Below are positions 1 through 8,667 of a DNA stretch of 64,000 bases, piece by piece. The notes below the pieces were generated by a model that was not told where the DNA came from, did no database searches, and worked only from the letters and a program-made list of their open reading frames with translations. Positions within the stretch are counted from its first letter, which is position 1. The number at the start of each line of letters is the position of its first letter. This DNA is from CAIZGX01 sp044374295 (GTDB lineage: Bacteria > Bacteroidota > Bacteroidia > Flavobacteriales_D > Sanyastnellaceae): NCBI GenBank assembly GCA_044374295.1, contig JBILOU010000004.1, positions 9,105-73,104 of the forward strand. Direction: 5' to 3'. The position numbers and the translations under genes were made by a program.

Positions 1-478
1 GAGCAGCTATGTAGTTTCCCAATTTAGCAGCATCACCATCGCTATAGTCAGTGGATGTGACAGAAGTATTATACCCCAATCCAGACATGACAAAATTCGC
101 CATGGTCAGTGTGTTCAGCCAATTTGGAGAAAACTGATAGCGATTTATTATTAGACGATAAGCGGCATATGTTATTGCCTTCTCTCTTGCAAGCTGAATA
201 TTTTCAGGAGTTTCAATGCCATTGAATGCAGAGTTGAATCCATTTAAAGTTTGTCCAATCAGGTAGGTCTTCGCGGTGTCATCGAAAATTGCCCATGCAT
301 CATACATGGCAGCATGGATGTGAAATAAATTTCGAGCGTGAATCGTTGGGCGAGCGTTATCATTTCGAATAGCTTGCAAAACAACTTCATCCCACTGACG
401 CGCAACAGAATATTCCTGAGCCTGCATTGAAAATGCAGAAATAATGAGCAATAAAAACCCGAGTAAAAGAGGCTTCAT
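1..478 (-). CDS. Vanadium haloperoxidase/PAP2-like secreted protein, C-terminal part missing
   Basis: The gene runs off the left edge; 159 N-terminal codons are visible. It opens with a signal peptide (MKPLLLGF..., hydrophobic core, cleavage near AQ at residues 20-21). After it come the stretches ARQWDEVVLQAIRNDNARPT and ARNLFHIHAAMYDAW, which resemble the N-terminal helical part of Bacteroidota vanadium-dependent haloperoxidase/PAP2-related proteins. The catalytic phosphate- or vanadate-binding residues would lie beyond the window, so activity cannot be judged. A TATCTTCG box lies upstream. The product is predicted to be exported; family assignment is from remembered resemblance. Confidence 0.6.
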   Translation of the reverse strand, partial: MKPLLLGFLLLIISAFSMQAQEYSVARQWDEVVLQAIRNDNARPTIHARNLFHIHAAMYDAWAIFDDTAKTYLIGQTLNGFNSAFNGIETPENIQLAREKAITYAAYRLIINRYQFSPNWLNTLTMANFVMSGLGYNTSVTSTDYSDGDAAKLGNYIAA

Positions 479-498
479 AGTTTAAGGTTTAGGCACTA

Positions 499-506
499 CG
501 AAGATA
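499..506 (-). promoter_or_regulatory. -7 box of the haloperoxidase-like gene
   Basis: Read on the minus strand this is TATCTTCG, matching the Bacteroidota -7 consensus TANNTTTG/TTCG, 20 bases before the start codon at 478. No good TTG -33 element is seen at the expected distance, so the call is moderate. Confidence 0.4.
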
Positions 507-540
507 ACTCAACTCAAGGCAAAAAGGTTGCTTACATTTA

Positions 541-1101
541 TCAGGATTCACATACTTTTTTCAAGTTCGCTAGCCCTCCTTCAAAGTCTTTTATTAATCG
601 ATTTTGAAATATAAACATCATTCCTCTGTATCGAAATGGAATTTTACCCATATCCATGGTCCAAGAAACTTCAGTTGTACATGTTGTGCAAGGAGCGCTT
701 ATATCTTCGGACGTGCCTGATTCCTTGAAATTAAAAGTGCTCTTGTTCGGGTCTTGAAACCCTTCAAAAAGAAGATCTGATTTTATTTCCTCATTCAAAA
801 CAACCGAAGTAATGGTTTGAGTTCCGTTACCTTCTGTGCTTTTCCAAGACCATTTGTGATGCTCCATCATTGGCTCTCCTTCAAAGGTACTTTGCATGCC
901 CTGATCTCGTTGACTCCACATGCTCCATTTCGACCAATTGCTAAAATCGCCAACTTGAACAAACACTTCATTTGCCGGTGCGTTGATTGTGATTGAACGT
1001 GTTACTTTCAATTCGCTCGGACCTACAAGGCATGCGATAACGTAAAGAATAACCAAGGACCCAATGCTTATCCCTGAAATTTTAATAAATTTCCTCATCA
1101 C
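541..1101 (-). CDS. SRPBCC (START-like) family protein
   Basis: 186 residues. Residues 8-28 form one membrane segment or signal anchor. The rest looks like a SRPBCC/polyketide-cyclase fold: SITINAPANEVFVQVGDFSNW is the usual first strand and helix, followed by a W-rich stretch. These proteins bind a hydrophobic ligand in a deep cavity, and the ligand here is unknown. It is last in a minus-strand operon behind an ECF sigma factor (2055-2639), an anti-sigma-like protein and a Spy-like protein, with 15 bases to the gene before. Co-transcription with a sigma regulon is inferred from spacing only. Confidence 0.75.
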   Translation of the reverse strand: MMRKFIKISGISIGSLVILYVIACLVGPSELKVTRSITINAPANEVFVQVGDFSNWSKWSMWSQRDQGMQSTFEGEPMMEHHKWSWKSTEGNGTQTITSVVLNEEIKSDLLFEGFQDPNKSTFNFKESGTSEDISAPCTTCTTEVSWTMDMGKIPFRYRGMMFIFQNRLIKDFEGGLANLKKVCES

Positions 1102-1116
1102 GCAAATATAAAAATC

Positions 1117-1620
1117 TTAATCTACATTTTTATACCTTGGACCGTGTGGAGGTCTGCCTCCTGGAGGAGTACCTGAATGCCCACCCCTCTTTCCGACTTC
1201 TTCCAATAACACTTTACGAAACTCTCTTTCAATATTCGGAAGCTTGGCGGTTTTCTGAACACCAATCACTTTGCTACAAGCAATCATAAAGTTGGAATCT
1301 TCTTCGACCTCCTTTACACGAAGTGCCGATATTTCGTTGTTCAACGATTCAAATGCCTTTTGATTTTCACCAACAGCGTCCATCTTGTCCATTACCTTTT
1401 TCAATTCTTTGCGATGGGTCTTTTGCGTTTCTTCATGCGCATTGTAAACTGGCCAAAACTTTTCAGCTTCAACGGAATTCAATTCCAGTTCCTTTGTAAG
1501 GTAGGCGCGCTTCAACGCCTCTACTTTTTCGCTGCGCTTCGGCTCGTCGCGATCGGGTTGTGCGAATGCACCCAAGGTGCAAATACACAGTATAAGAATC
1601 ATTGTCTTTTTCATGCTCAT
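1117..1620 (-). CDS. Spy/CpxP-like periplasmic protein of an ECF sigma operon
   Basis: 167 residues with a signal peptide (MSMKKTMILILCICTLGAFAQ). The mature part is charged and helical: KRAYLTKELELNSVEAEKFW, then a region rich in K, E and N. This is the pattern of the small sensor or chaperone proteins that sit beside ECF sigma factors in Bacteroidota (Spy/CpxP or heavy-metal-sensor type, with the LTKELxL...EAxxFWPVY signature). The C-terminal tail is rich in G, P and R. One base separates it from the anti-sigma-like gene upstream, so the two are almost certainly co-transcribed. A role in sensing envelope stress is inferred from family and context. Confidence 0.65.
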   Translation of the reverse strand: MSMKKTMILILCICTLGAFAQPDRDEPKRSEKVEALKRAYLTKELELNSVEAEKFWPVYNAHEETQKTHRKELKKVMDKMDAVGENQKAFESLNNEISALRVKEVEEDSNFMIACSKVIGVQKTAKLPNIEREFRKVLLEEVGKRGGHSGTPPGGRPPHGPRYKNVD

Positions 1621-1621
1621 T

Positions 1622-2077
1622 TTAATTTATGTTTTCTATTAAATCTGTATCCTCTTCCAATAAATACGCTACCAGCTCTTCCCTTGGTATTTCTTTCAAT
1701 CCCTCCGCCACCTCTTCTTTACTCTTACCTTCTCTTACCTTCTCTTCCCCTTTCTTAACCAAACTCTCATTCTCTATCTTACCTTCTCTTCCCTTTTCTT
1801 CCCCTTTCTTATCTTCTCTTACATTTTCTTCCCCATTCTTACCTTCTCTTAACTTTTCTTCACCTCTCTTACCTTCTACTGTCTGCTCTTGTGCAATCTC
1901 TTGGTTTTGGTCTATGCCCTTCCACATAAAAAACCCAACACCAATAGCACATGCAGCAGCCAATACCAGCAGCCATTTTCCATTTGGAAAATTCCGAACG
2001 GGCATGAGTGCCTTTTTATTTTTTTCGAAATAATCGGAAGGGATATTCCACTCGTTATTCTTCATTTTCTTTTTCAT
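1622..2077 (-). CDS. Anti-sigma-like membrane protein with tandem KGEEKxREGK repeats
   Basis: 151 residues. A short cytoplasmic N-terminus (WNIPSDYFEKNKK, typical of the small Bacteroidota anti-sigma partners) is followed by one membrane segment at about residues 35-51. Residues 69-126 are a charged low-complexity region of about six imperfect ten-residue repeats (GKRGEEKLRE, GKNGEENVRE, DKKGEEKGRE and so on), probably periplasmic. The start overlaps the end of the sigma gene by 23 bases, which points to translational coupling; an internal ATG at codon 5 could also be used. Function as the membrane-bound partner of the sigma factor is inferred from position and topology. Confidence 0.6.
   Translation of the reverse strand: MKKKMKNNEWNIPSDYFEKNKKALMPVRNFPNGKWLLVLAAACAIGVGFFMWKGIDQNQEIAQEQTVEGKRGEEKLREGKNGEENVREDKKGEEKGREGKIENESLVKKGEEKVREGKSKEEVAEGLKEIPREELVAYLLEEDTDLIENIN
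1700..1873 (-). repeat. In-gene tandem repeat, about 30 bp per unit
   Basis: About six imperfect copies of a 30-bp purine-rich unit (AAG/GGG/GAA/GAG-rich on the coding strand) encode the KGEEKxREGK repeats of the anti-sigma-like protein. Copy number is likely to vary between strains because units are in frame and nearly identical. Confidence 0.7.
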
Positions 2078-2639
2078 TTAATTCAACCTTCAATTCGTTG
2101 TGTTGAATATCTTGTTTTATTTTTTCTACGGCGTGATGAAAACTTGCTTTCAACGCACCTACACTGGTTCCTGTTATCGCCGCTATTTCTGTGTACTTTT
2201 TCTCTTCGTAATACTTCATCACAAACACAGCGCGTTGTTTTTCTGGAAGTGCGGCCACCATGGCTTGCAAGCGCAGTTGCATTTCATCGCCGGTGTAATG
2301 CGCGTCTTCCTCTAACTGCTTGGCGTTACTTAAAATGCGTTCGTTCCAATCTCCCTTCACCGTTCGCTTGCTTCGTTCTATGTGGCCGAGCGCTTCCCTG
2401 TATGCTATGCTGTGCATCCACGTTCCCAATTTACTTTGTCCGCGAAAATTGTCTATTCCTTTGAATACGCGCACGAAAGTCTCTTGCAAAACATCGTTGG
2501 TGTCTTCGTGGTTCAATAACATTCTTCGAATAAAAAAGTAAAGCTGTTTTTGGTAGTCTGAAATAAGCATCTCATATCCTTTATCTCGCGTTCTTGAAAC
2601 GGAAATTAGAGTTAAGATTTCTTTTTCACGTCCTACCAT
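2055..2639 (-). CDS. ECF-family RNA polymerase sigma factor
   Basis: 194 residues, normal for the sigma-70 ECF group. Region 2 is at about residues 28-80, with the -7 binding helix DTNDVLQETFVRVFKGID and GTWMHSIA. Region 4 is at about 130-175, with PEKQRAVFVMKYYEEKKYTE and the helix-turn-helix TEIAAITGTSVGALKASFHH. It heads the operon with the anti-sigma-like, Spy-like and SRPBCC genes. The last ten residues are acidic and overlap the next gene. It should direct polymerase to a stress or envelope regulon; the target genes are not evident here. Confidence 0.92.
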   Translation of the reverse strand: MVGREKEILTLISVSRTRDKGYEMLISDYQKQLYFFIRRMLLNHEDTNDVLQETFVRVFKGIDNFRGQSKLGTWMHSIAYREALGHIERSKRTVKGDWNERILSNAKQLEEDAHYTGDEMQLRLQAMVAALPEKQRAVFVMKYYEEKKYTEIAAITGTSVGALKASFHHAVEKIKQDIQHNELKVELNEKENEE

Positions 2640-2688
2640 TACTCTTTAGAAGAGAAAGATTCAAAAGGGTTTAATTCGAAATGAAAAA

Positions 2689-3354
2689 TTACCATTTCCC
2701 TCTGTGTGTCTCTTGTTCAAGAGCCTTTTCCAAATGCTCGAGATAGGCGTCGCGAGAAATAAGCTCAGCGCCTAATGAAACCAGATGAGAGTTTTCCACC
2801 TGTCCGTCTACCCATTCCATTCCGTATTCCTTGCAGCGCTGGATCAAATGCCAAAGCGCCAATTTCGAAGTGTTCGATTCGGTTGAAAACATACTTTCTC
2901 CGCAGAACATGCCGCCTAGGTTCACGCCGTACAATCCGCCTACAAGCACATCTCCTTTCCAAACCTCCACCGAATGGGCAAATCCCAAAGCATGAAGTTC
3001 GGTATATGCTTGAATCATTTCAGGAAGAATCCACGTTTCGTCTTCTCTCCCATTGCCCGCGCAAGCTCTTACAACTTGATTAAATGCGCGATCGAACGAA
3101 TAGGTATAAATTCCTTTATCGTAGAGCAAACGAGTTGATTTACTCGGTTTGAAGGAAGGGACATGAAAGACACAACGTTCTTCCGGACAATACCAGCGCG
3201 GTTCTCCGGGCTCTTCATACCAAGGAAAAATTCCTTTTGAATAAGCGAGCAGTAATCTTGAAACCGAAAGATCTCCACCAACAGCAACAAGATTGTCTTC
3301 AAATTCCTCTGGACCGGGGAACCACAATTCGTCTGAGAGTCTGTAAATTGGCAT
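2689..3354 (-). CDS. aat: Leucyl/phenylalanyl-tRNA--protein transferase
   Basis: 221 residues, full length for Aat. The enzyme moves Leu or Phe from tRNA to N-terminal Arg or Lys of a protein and so marks it for ClpAP/ClpS-type degradation in the N-degron pathway. Family signatures are clear: LVAVGGDLSVSRLLLAYSKG near residues 22-41, IFPWYEEPGEPRWYCPEER, then SVEVWKGDVLVGGLYGVNLG and FCGESMFSTESNTSKLAL. It is divergent from the Nudix gene with a 44-base gap that carries TAACTTCG on the minus strand, a likely -7 box for aat. Confidence 0.95.
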   Translation of the reverse strand: MPIYRLSDELWFPGPEEFEDNLVAVGGDLSVSRLLLAYSKGIFPWYEEPGEPRWYCPEERCVFHVPSFKPSKSTRLLYDKGIYTYSFDRAFNQVVRACAGNGREDETWILPEMIQAYTELHALGFAHSVEVWKGDVLVGGLYGVNLGGMFCGESMFSTESNTSKLALWHLIQRCKEYGMEWVDGQVENSHLVSLGAELISRDAYLEHLEKALEQETHRGKW

Positions 3355-3398
3355 CGCGATACGAAGTTAGTTCTACTTTGACTTCGAAACGAAAAACT

Positions 3399-4025
3399 AT
3401 GCAGTGGATTGAAGAACAATTATTGAAACCTTTCGAGCCGAAGGCCTACAGCGAACTCGATGTATATATTCGGGAGAGCGCGGCTGAAGCGCGAAAGCTC
3501 ACGCCCACTCCGCGCGAAAGCGCTGTGGTGATTGTGATTCATCCGCATGAAGACGATGCTGGCTTAACCTTAATTCAGCGTCCGGTTTACAACGGAGTTC
3601 ACAGCGGACAGATGGCATTTCCTGGTGGGAAGAAAGACGAAGGCGATGAAAGCCTGCTGCACACGGCCTTGCGCGAATTGAACGAAGAAGTTGGGCTTTC
3701 CCTTCCAACCGAAAAAAAATATTTTAGGCTGAATGAAATCTTCATTCCTCCGAGTCGCATGTTGGTGCAGCCCTTTGCAACTGTATTAAATGAAATTCCG
3801 AATTTCATTCCCGATGAAAAAGAAGTGGCAGCTCTTGTCCCTATTCCGCTTGGGCATTTCGGAGCGAAGATGAAGACCGAGCGCATGGACATCTTCATGC
3901 CGCACATTCAGCAAACGAAGTCGGTGCCGGCGATTCGCTACGAAGACTATTTGATTTGGGGAGCGACGGCGATGATGTTGTTCGAACTGCGCGACCGCTT
4001 GGATTTAAAAAATAAATATGAATAA
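3399..4025 (+). CDS. Nudix hydrolase, CoA pyrophosphatase type
   Basis: 208 residues starting at the ATG at 3399; an upstream in-frame ATG at 3237 lies inside aat and is rejected. The Nudix box is visible as FPGGKKDEGDE...ALRELNEEVGL, with the REXNEE metal-binding core. The preceding YNGVHSGQMAFPGGK and the extra C-terminal segment match the CoA-pyrophosphatase subgroup (YeaB/NudL), which cleaves CoA or its derivatives to 3',5'-ADP and phosphopantetheine. Substrate is inferred from the subgroup. The gene is divergent from aat. Confidence 0.85.
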   Translation: MQWIEEQLLKPFEPKAYSELDVYIRESAAEARKLTPTPRESAVVIVIHPHEDDAGLTLIQRPVYNGVHSGQMAFPGGKKDEGDESLLHTALRELNEEVGLSLPTEKKYFRLNEIFIPPSRMLVQPFATVLNEIPNFIPDEKEVAALVPIPLGHFGAKMKTERMDIFMPHIQQTKSVPAIRYEDYLIWGATAMMLFELRDRLDLKNKYE

Positions 4026-4074
4026 TTGAACCGATCTGTGCGTTACCTGTACAGCGGCATGAAACACCCTTCTT

Positions 4075-4680
4075 TTGGCACTATTCAACAAACATAAAAC
4101 GTATGCTTCCTTCAAAGACGAAGAGCTCATGCCGCTGATTGCGGCCGGCAAAGAGCGCGCCTTCGAAGAACTATACACCCGTTACAGCCGGCCGATACAT
4201 TCTTACTTCTTTCGCATGCTGCGAAAAGACAAAGAGGTTGCAGCGGACTTCACGCAAGAGCTGTTCAGCAAAGTCTTTCGTCACGCAGAAGGCTTCGATG
4301 TAAAACGCAATTTCAAGACGTGGCTTTATAGCATGGCGCACAACCAGTGTAAGAATGAATATGCGAAGCATGAAGTTCGCGCTGAAGCGCGAATGACAAT
4401 TGCGACAGCCGAGGTGCACGAACACGACCGCGACATGGACCGTTCTAAATTCGAGGAGGCATTGCAAGATGCGCTGTCGCAATTAGACGAAACCAAAAGA
4501 ACCACCTTCGAACTTCGGTTCGTGCATGAACTCAGCAATCCGGAAATAGCCGAAACCATGGGCTGCTCCGAAGGAACCGTGAAATCGCGCATCTTCTACA
4601 CCCTCAAAGAACTCAACGGTATTCTTCAAGAATACAAAGAACTTTTACTTTCATTTCTCTTCATTATACTACAATCATGA
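4075..4680 (+). CDS. ECF-family RNA polymerase sigma factor (second)
   Basis: 201 residues using a TTG start at 4075; no in-frame ATG precedes it, and the next ATG is codon 19 (4129), inside the first helix of region 2. Region 2: AFEELYTRYSRPIHSYFFRM and DFTQELFSKVFRHAEGF...KTWLYSMAHNQ. Region 4: LSNPEIAETMGCSEGTVKSR. It overlaps the next gene by four bases (ATGA), so the two are translationally coupled as a sigma/anti-sigma pair. The short hydrophobic tail LLLSFLFIILQS at the end is unusual for a sigma factor. Confidence 0.88.
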   Translation: MALFNKHKTYASFKDEELMPLIAAGKERAFEELYTRYSRPIHSYFFRMLRKDKEVAADFTQELFSKVFRHAEGFDVKRNFKTWLYSMAHNQCKNEYAKHEVRAEARMTIATAEVHEHDRDMDRSKFEEALQDALSQLDETKRTTFELRFVHELSNPEIAETMGCSEGTVKSRIFYTLKELNGILQEYKELLLSFLFIILQS

Positions 4681-5519
4681 GCACACAAAAACCTTTCACC
4701 TATCAGCCCGAAGACTTGGAGCGACTCTTGCGCACCAAAGAATTCAACGGTTTGCTTCCAGAGGAACGCGCCTTTGTGTTGCAACATGTTTCCAACGAAA
4801 AGGAATTCAATGAACTCAAAATGCTTTTGGGAAGCATTGAATCTTCCGAGCACGAGATGCAAGATCCTCCTGCTGCCGTTTGGAAAAACTTGAAGAAAGA
4901 ATTCAATCAGCAGAAGCCTTCACGTTTCAAAGTGTGGCTGAACATTCTCTTCCCTCCTCTTCCTAAGTGGAGCGGATTCCGCACGGTTTCTTTTTCTTTG
5001 GTTGGAATGGCCGCGGTTGTCGGCGCAGTGATTTGGTTCGTTCCGAAAGAAAACAACAACGTGGCATTAAATAATTCTTCAAATCAATTAAATGAAGAAA
5101 AATCAACGAATTCCAATCAAGACACTGTTTCTGAAAATTCAGAATTCAAAGTAAATCCAGAACAATATGCCGAGCTGAAGCCTGTATCCGGAATATACGT
5201 AACACCCGTGGTTCGCGAAGTTGAGGAGATGTATGAAACTCAGACAACGGATGAGGCGGAAGATGAAAACACCCTTGCACCGGCAAACGATGCTCCCGAA
5301 TCCAAGTCTGTTAGAAGTGTGGAAAATGATTCCCCCACTTCAATAGAAAGTACGAACGCTTCACCTGCGTCTGTTAGATCTTTTAACTTATCACCTGATT
5401 ACAATTTAACTGCCCCGAATGTAACATTTACCACTAATGGAACTACGAATGTGATTGCAACTGATTCAATAAAAATTCAGCCCAAGAAGAAAAAGAAAAC
5501 GCCACCGAAGAAAAAGTGA
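4677..5519 (+). CDS. Putative anti-sigma factor, single-pass membrane protein
   Basis: 280 residues. The cytoplasmic N-terminus (about 1-95) is helical and charged, one membrane segment follows (about residues 102-120, SLVGMAAVVGAVIWFV), and the C-terminal half is a long, low-complexity, S/T/N/E-rich segment ending in a lysine/proline tail (PKKKKKTPPKKK). This is the layout of Bacteroidota anti-sigma proteins that hold an ECF sigma factor at the membrane. No zinc-binding HxxxCxxC motif is seen. The function rests on the overlap with the sigma gene. Confidence 0.6.
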   Translation: MSTQKPFTYQPEDLERLLRTKEFNGLLPEERAFVLQHVSNEKEFNELKMLLGSIESSEHEMQDPPAAVWKNLKKEFNQQKPSRFKVWLNILFPPLPKWSGFRTVSFSLVGMAAVVGAVIWFVPKENNNVALNNSSNQLNEEKSTNSNQDTVSENSEFKVNPEQYAELKPVSGIYVTPVVREVEEMYETQTTDEAEDENTLAPANDAPESKSVRSVENDSPTSIESTNASPASVRSFNLSPDYNLTAPNVTFTTNGTTNVIATDSIKIQPKKKKKTPPKKK

Positions 5520-5562
5520 CGAATAATTTTCAAAATGGACATTGTATGTTCATTTTTGTGGA

Positions 5563-7050
5563 ATGAAAAAGATTCTTGTTGCGAACCGAGGAGAAATTGC
5601 TTTGCGCATTATGCGTTCAGCGAAAGAAATGGGAATTACCACTGTTGCTATTTATAGTGAAGCCGATAGAAATGCACCTTTCGTGAAATACGCCGACGAG
5701 GCTGTTTGCGTAGGTCCTCCGCCTTCCAACCAGTCGTATTTACAAGCAGATAAGATCATTGATATTTGTAAAGAGTTAGGCGTTGAAGGGATTCATCCGG
5801 GATACGGATTCCTTTCTGAAAATGCTGGATTCGCAAGAAAAGTTCAAGAAAACGGAATCACCTTCATTGGTCCGAATCCGGATAGCATAGACATGATGGG
5901 AAGTAAACTTGCTGCCAAAGCTGCTGCAAGAAAGTACAACATTCCCATGGTTCCTGGAACTGAAGACGCCATTGCCGATGTGGAACAAGCGAAGCGTGTA
6001 GCGTTGGAAGTTGGACTTCCAATCCTCATCAAAGCCAGCGCAGGCGGCGGTGGTAAAGGAATGCGCATCGTTGAAAAGATTGAAGAAGTGGAAGAGCAAA
6101 TGGAACGCGCCATTTCTGAGGCAGTGAGTTCTTTCGGAGATGGATCAGTTTTCATTGAGCGTTACGTTAGCGGACCTCGACACATTGAAATTCAAGTTTT
6201 AGCAGATACACACGGAAACATTGTTCATCTCTTCGAGCGTGAATGCAGCATTCAGCGCAGACACCAGAAGGTTGTTGAAGAAGCGCCCTCTGCTATTTTA
6301 ACTCCAGAGCTTCGCGCAGCCATGGGAAAGAGCGCTTGTGATGCGGCCAGAAGCTGCGACTATGTAGGCGCTGGAACAGTAGAGTTCTTGGTAGACGACA
6401 AGATGAATTACTACTTCTTGGAAATGAATACCCGCCTGCAAGTGGAGCATCCGGTTTCAGAAAGCATTACAGGAATTGATTTGGTGAAGGAGCAAATTCG
6501 TGTGGCTCGTGGAGAGAAATTAGCGTTTTCGCAAGAAGACCTTTCGATAAACGGACATGCGCTCGAGGTTCGTGTGTATGCTGAAGATCCAACGAACAAC
6601 TTCCTTCCTGATATTGGAAGATTGAATACGTATGTTCGTCCGCAAGGACCGGGCATTCGCGTCGACGATGGATTTGAAGAAGGCATGGACATTCCAATTT
6701 ACTATGACCCGATGATTGCGAAATTGATTGTGCATGCCGCGAATCGCGAGCAAGCCATTGAGCGCATGACCCGAGCCATAGCGGAATACAAGATTTCAGG
6801 AGTTCAGACTACACTTGATTTTTGTTCTTGGGCGATTAATCATGAAGCATTCAAATCTGGAAATTTCGACACGCATTTTGTAAAAGACTATTTCACTCCA
6901 GAGATCTTGAAGAAAGAATTGTCGGTTGAAGAAACGGAAGTCGCGGCAATTGCAGCAGAGATTTTGTTTCAGCAAGACAATACTTCTGCTTCGACGAGTT
7001 CAACAAACGAGCACAAAACCAGTGCTTGGAAGCTTCGCGCTAGAGACTAA
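5563..7050 (+). CDS. accC: Acetyl-CoA carboxylase, biotin carboxylase subunit
   Basis: 495 residues from the ATG at 5563; a longer frame from 5542 lacks support because MKKILVANRGEIALRIM is the normal N-terminus. It carboxylates the biotin of AccB using ATP and bicarbonate, the first step of fatty-acid synthesis. Visible parts: the N-terminal Rossmann-like domain, the ATP-grasp with ASAGGGGKGMRI near residues 160-175, EMNTRLQVEHPVSE near 290, and the C-terminal domain. The last 40 residues are a Ser/Thr-rich extension. accB is not next to it. A carboxylase subunit for another acyl-CoA cannot be excluded. The end overlaps the convergent sirtuin gene by 11 bases. Confidence 0.92.
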   Translation: MKKILVANRGEIALRIMRSAKEMGITTVAIYSEADRNAPFVKYADEAVCVGPPPSNQSYLQADKIIDICKELGVEGIHPGYGFLSENAGFARKVQENGITFIGPNPDSIDMMGSKLAAKAAARKYNIPMVPGTEDAIADVEQAKRVALEVGLPILIKASAGGGGKGMRIVEKIEEVEEQMERAISEAVSSFGDGSVFIERYVSGPRHIEIQVLADTHGNIVHLFERECSIQRRHQKVVEEAPSAILTPELRAAMGKSACDAARSCDYVGAGTVEFLVDDKMNYYFLEMNTRLQVEHPVSESITGIDLVKEQIRVARGEKLAFSQEDLSINGHALEVRVYAEDPTNNFLPDIGRLNTYVRPQGPGIRVDDGFEEGMDIPIYYDPMIAKLIVHAANREQAIERMTRAIAEYKISGVQTTLDFCSWAINHEAFKSGNFDTHFVKDYFTPEILKKELSVEETEVAAIAAEILFQQDNTSASTSSTNEHKTSAWKLRARD

Positions 7051-7720
7051 TCTTTTGAAACTCGCACCAGCGTTGCATACCTTCGGAAGCTCCGGAGGGT
7101 ATTGCGTTGAATCCTAGTTTTGAAGCGAGTTCCGGAACCTTCGGATCTATGACCCAACGCTCAGCATTCAGCGGAACGTTGTAGAGCAATCCGGCTGCTG
7201 GATAAACTTCCAGCGAAGTTCCCAATACCATAAAGATGTCGGCTTCCTCCACTAACTCAGCAGCATCTTGAAGCAAAGGAACATCTTCTCCGAACCAGAC
7301 GATATGTGGACGTAAGGGGTTTCCGTGTTCGCACGAGCTGGAAGTCGATTGGGCAATTTGCCCAATTTCATTTACGCAGCATTCGCTTCTCATTTTGGTA
7401 AGTTCTCCGTGCAGGTGAATGATGTTTGAACTTCCTGCGCGTTCGTGAAGGTTGTCTACGTTTTGCGTTATGATCGAAACACGGAAGTGTTTTTCCAATT
7501 GAGCCAGAATAAGGTGTCCGTTGTTGGGTTGTACATCGTTCAATTGCAATCGACGTTGGTTGTAGAACTCGGTAACAAGATCGGGGTTGCGTTGCCAAGC
7601 TTGCGGGGTTGCAACGTCTTCAATGCGGTATTGCTCCCACAGTCCGTTTGAATCGCGAAAGGTGCTAATACCGCTTTCGGCGCTGGTTCCAGCGCCCGTT
7701 AAGACCACTAAATGTTTCAT
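7040..7720 (-). CDS. cobB: Sirtuin (Sir2) NAD-dependent protein deacylase, class III type
   Basis: 226 residues. GAGTSAESGIS (9-19) is the NAD-binding loop, TQNVDNLHERAG (85-96) the central motif, and His104 in IHLHGEL the catalytic base. Tyr53 and Arg56 in a YxxR arrangement are the class III signature linked with removal of succinyl and malonyl groups. The four zinc cysteines of most sirtuins are not complete: only Cys114, Cys115 and one Cys about 20 residues later are seen, so the zinc module may be reduced. It is the third gene of a tight operon (4-base gap) with DUF58 and a histidine kinase. Confidence 0.92.
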   Translation of the reverse strand: MKHLVVLTGAGTSAESGISTFRDSNGLWEQYRIEDVATPQAWQRNPDLVTEFYNQRRLQLNDVQPNNGHLILAQLEKHFRVSIITQNVDNLHERAGSSNIIHLHGELTKMRSECCVNEIGQIAQSTSSSCEHGNPLRPHIVWFGEDVPLLQDAAELVEEADIFMVLGTSLEVYPAAGLLYNVPLNAERWVIDPKVPELASKLGFNAIPSGASEGMQRWCEFQKISL

Positions 7721-7724
7721 AAAA

Positions 7725-8663
7725 TTAAATCATCATTCGCTGACGCTTCAATAAGAACTGAAGCATGCAGTTTTGTATTCCATCTTCAATGGATGTCTGA
7801 AAATAGTCGACTCCAATTTGTCCAGCCTTCAATTGCAAGGAAGTACGGAACGCATTCATCTTTTCTTGGTAAGCGTTTCGCAATTCATGCGGATGTGCCT
7901 TCACCTCCTCGCCTGTTTCCAAATCGACAAACGAATACGGTCTGTTTTCAAAATTGAAATCCAATTCTTGCTCTTGATGCACCACATGAAAAAGAATGAC
8001 TTCATGCTTGTTGTGACGAAGGTGTTGTAGCGATTGAAACACTTCTTCTACTTGCTTGGAGTCGTCAAGCATGTCGCTGAATACAACTACCAAACTTCTT
8101 CTGTGTATACGTTCGGCTATTTCATGAATGATTGCAGAAACGTTGCTATTATTTTGATAGGAAGTCGCACTTTGTTCCAGCCACTTCTCCATTTCCGAAT
8201 ATAAATAATGAATGTGCGCTTGGCTGCTTCCCGCTTTGGTGTGAACCATGAGTTCGTTTGCGAAAACGCTGAGTCCAACAGCATCGCGTTGACGCTTCAT
8301 GAGCTCCATCACACTTGCTGCTCCGTAAAGTGCGAACTTCAACTTATTCCATTCTTTGCCTTCTGCGTTTTTGATGGTTGGAAATAGCATAGAAGAAGAA
8401 ACGTCGACTACCAATTGACAACGAAGATTGGTTTCTTCTTCGTATCGCTTCACAAAGTGTTTGTCTGTCCGCGCCAACAACTTCCAATCGAGATGTCTTG
8501 TCGACTCACCAGCATTGTACAATCTGTGTTCAGCAAACTCTACCGAGAAACCGTGATACGGAGATCGATGCATTCCCGTAATAAATCCCTCCACCGCTTG
8601 TTTCGCAAGCAATTCAAGTGATGAATAAGATTGTATGTATGACCGATCGAAGTTTATTGGCAT
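7725..8663 (-). CDS. DUF58 domain protein (vWA-like)
   Basis: 312 residues. The N-terminal part shows the DUF58 signature STRHLDWKLLARTDKHFVKR, followed by a von Willebrand A-like core with a MIDAS motif DVSSSM (about residues 88-93). DUF58 proteins usually occur with MoxR AAA ATPases and help in maturation of membrane or periplasmic proteins; no moxR is present here. Instead the gene is enclosed by a histidine kinase (4 bases upstream) and a sirtuin (4 bases downstream). No membrane segment is seen, so it should be cytoplasmic. Its role is not known. Confidence 0.88.
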   Translation of the reverse strand: MPINFDRSYIQSYSSLELLAKQAVEGFITGMHRSPYHGFSVEFAEHRLYNAGESTRHLDWKLLARTDKHFVKRYEEETNLRCQLVVDVSSSMLFPTIKNAEGKEWNKLKFALYGAASVMELMKRQRDAVGLSVFANELMVHTKAGSSQAHIHYLYSEMEKWLEQSATSYQNNSNVSAIIHEIAERIHRRSLVVVFSDMLDDSKQVEEVFQSLQHLRHNKHEVILFHVVHQEQELDFNFENRPYSFVDLETGEEVKAHPHELRNAYQEKMNAFRTSLQLKAGQIGVDYFQTSIEDGIQNCMLQFLLKRQRMMI

Positions 8664-8667
8664 TTTG

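Noticed and set aside
1629..2033. Serine-rich plus-strand frame opposite the anti-sigma-like gene
   Set aside because: It is the shadow of the KGEEKxREGK repeat; no promoter box precedes it.
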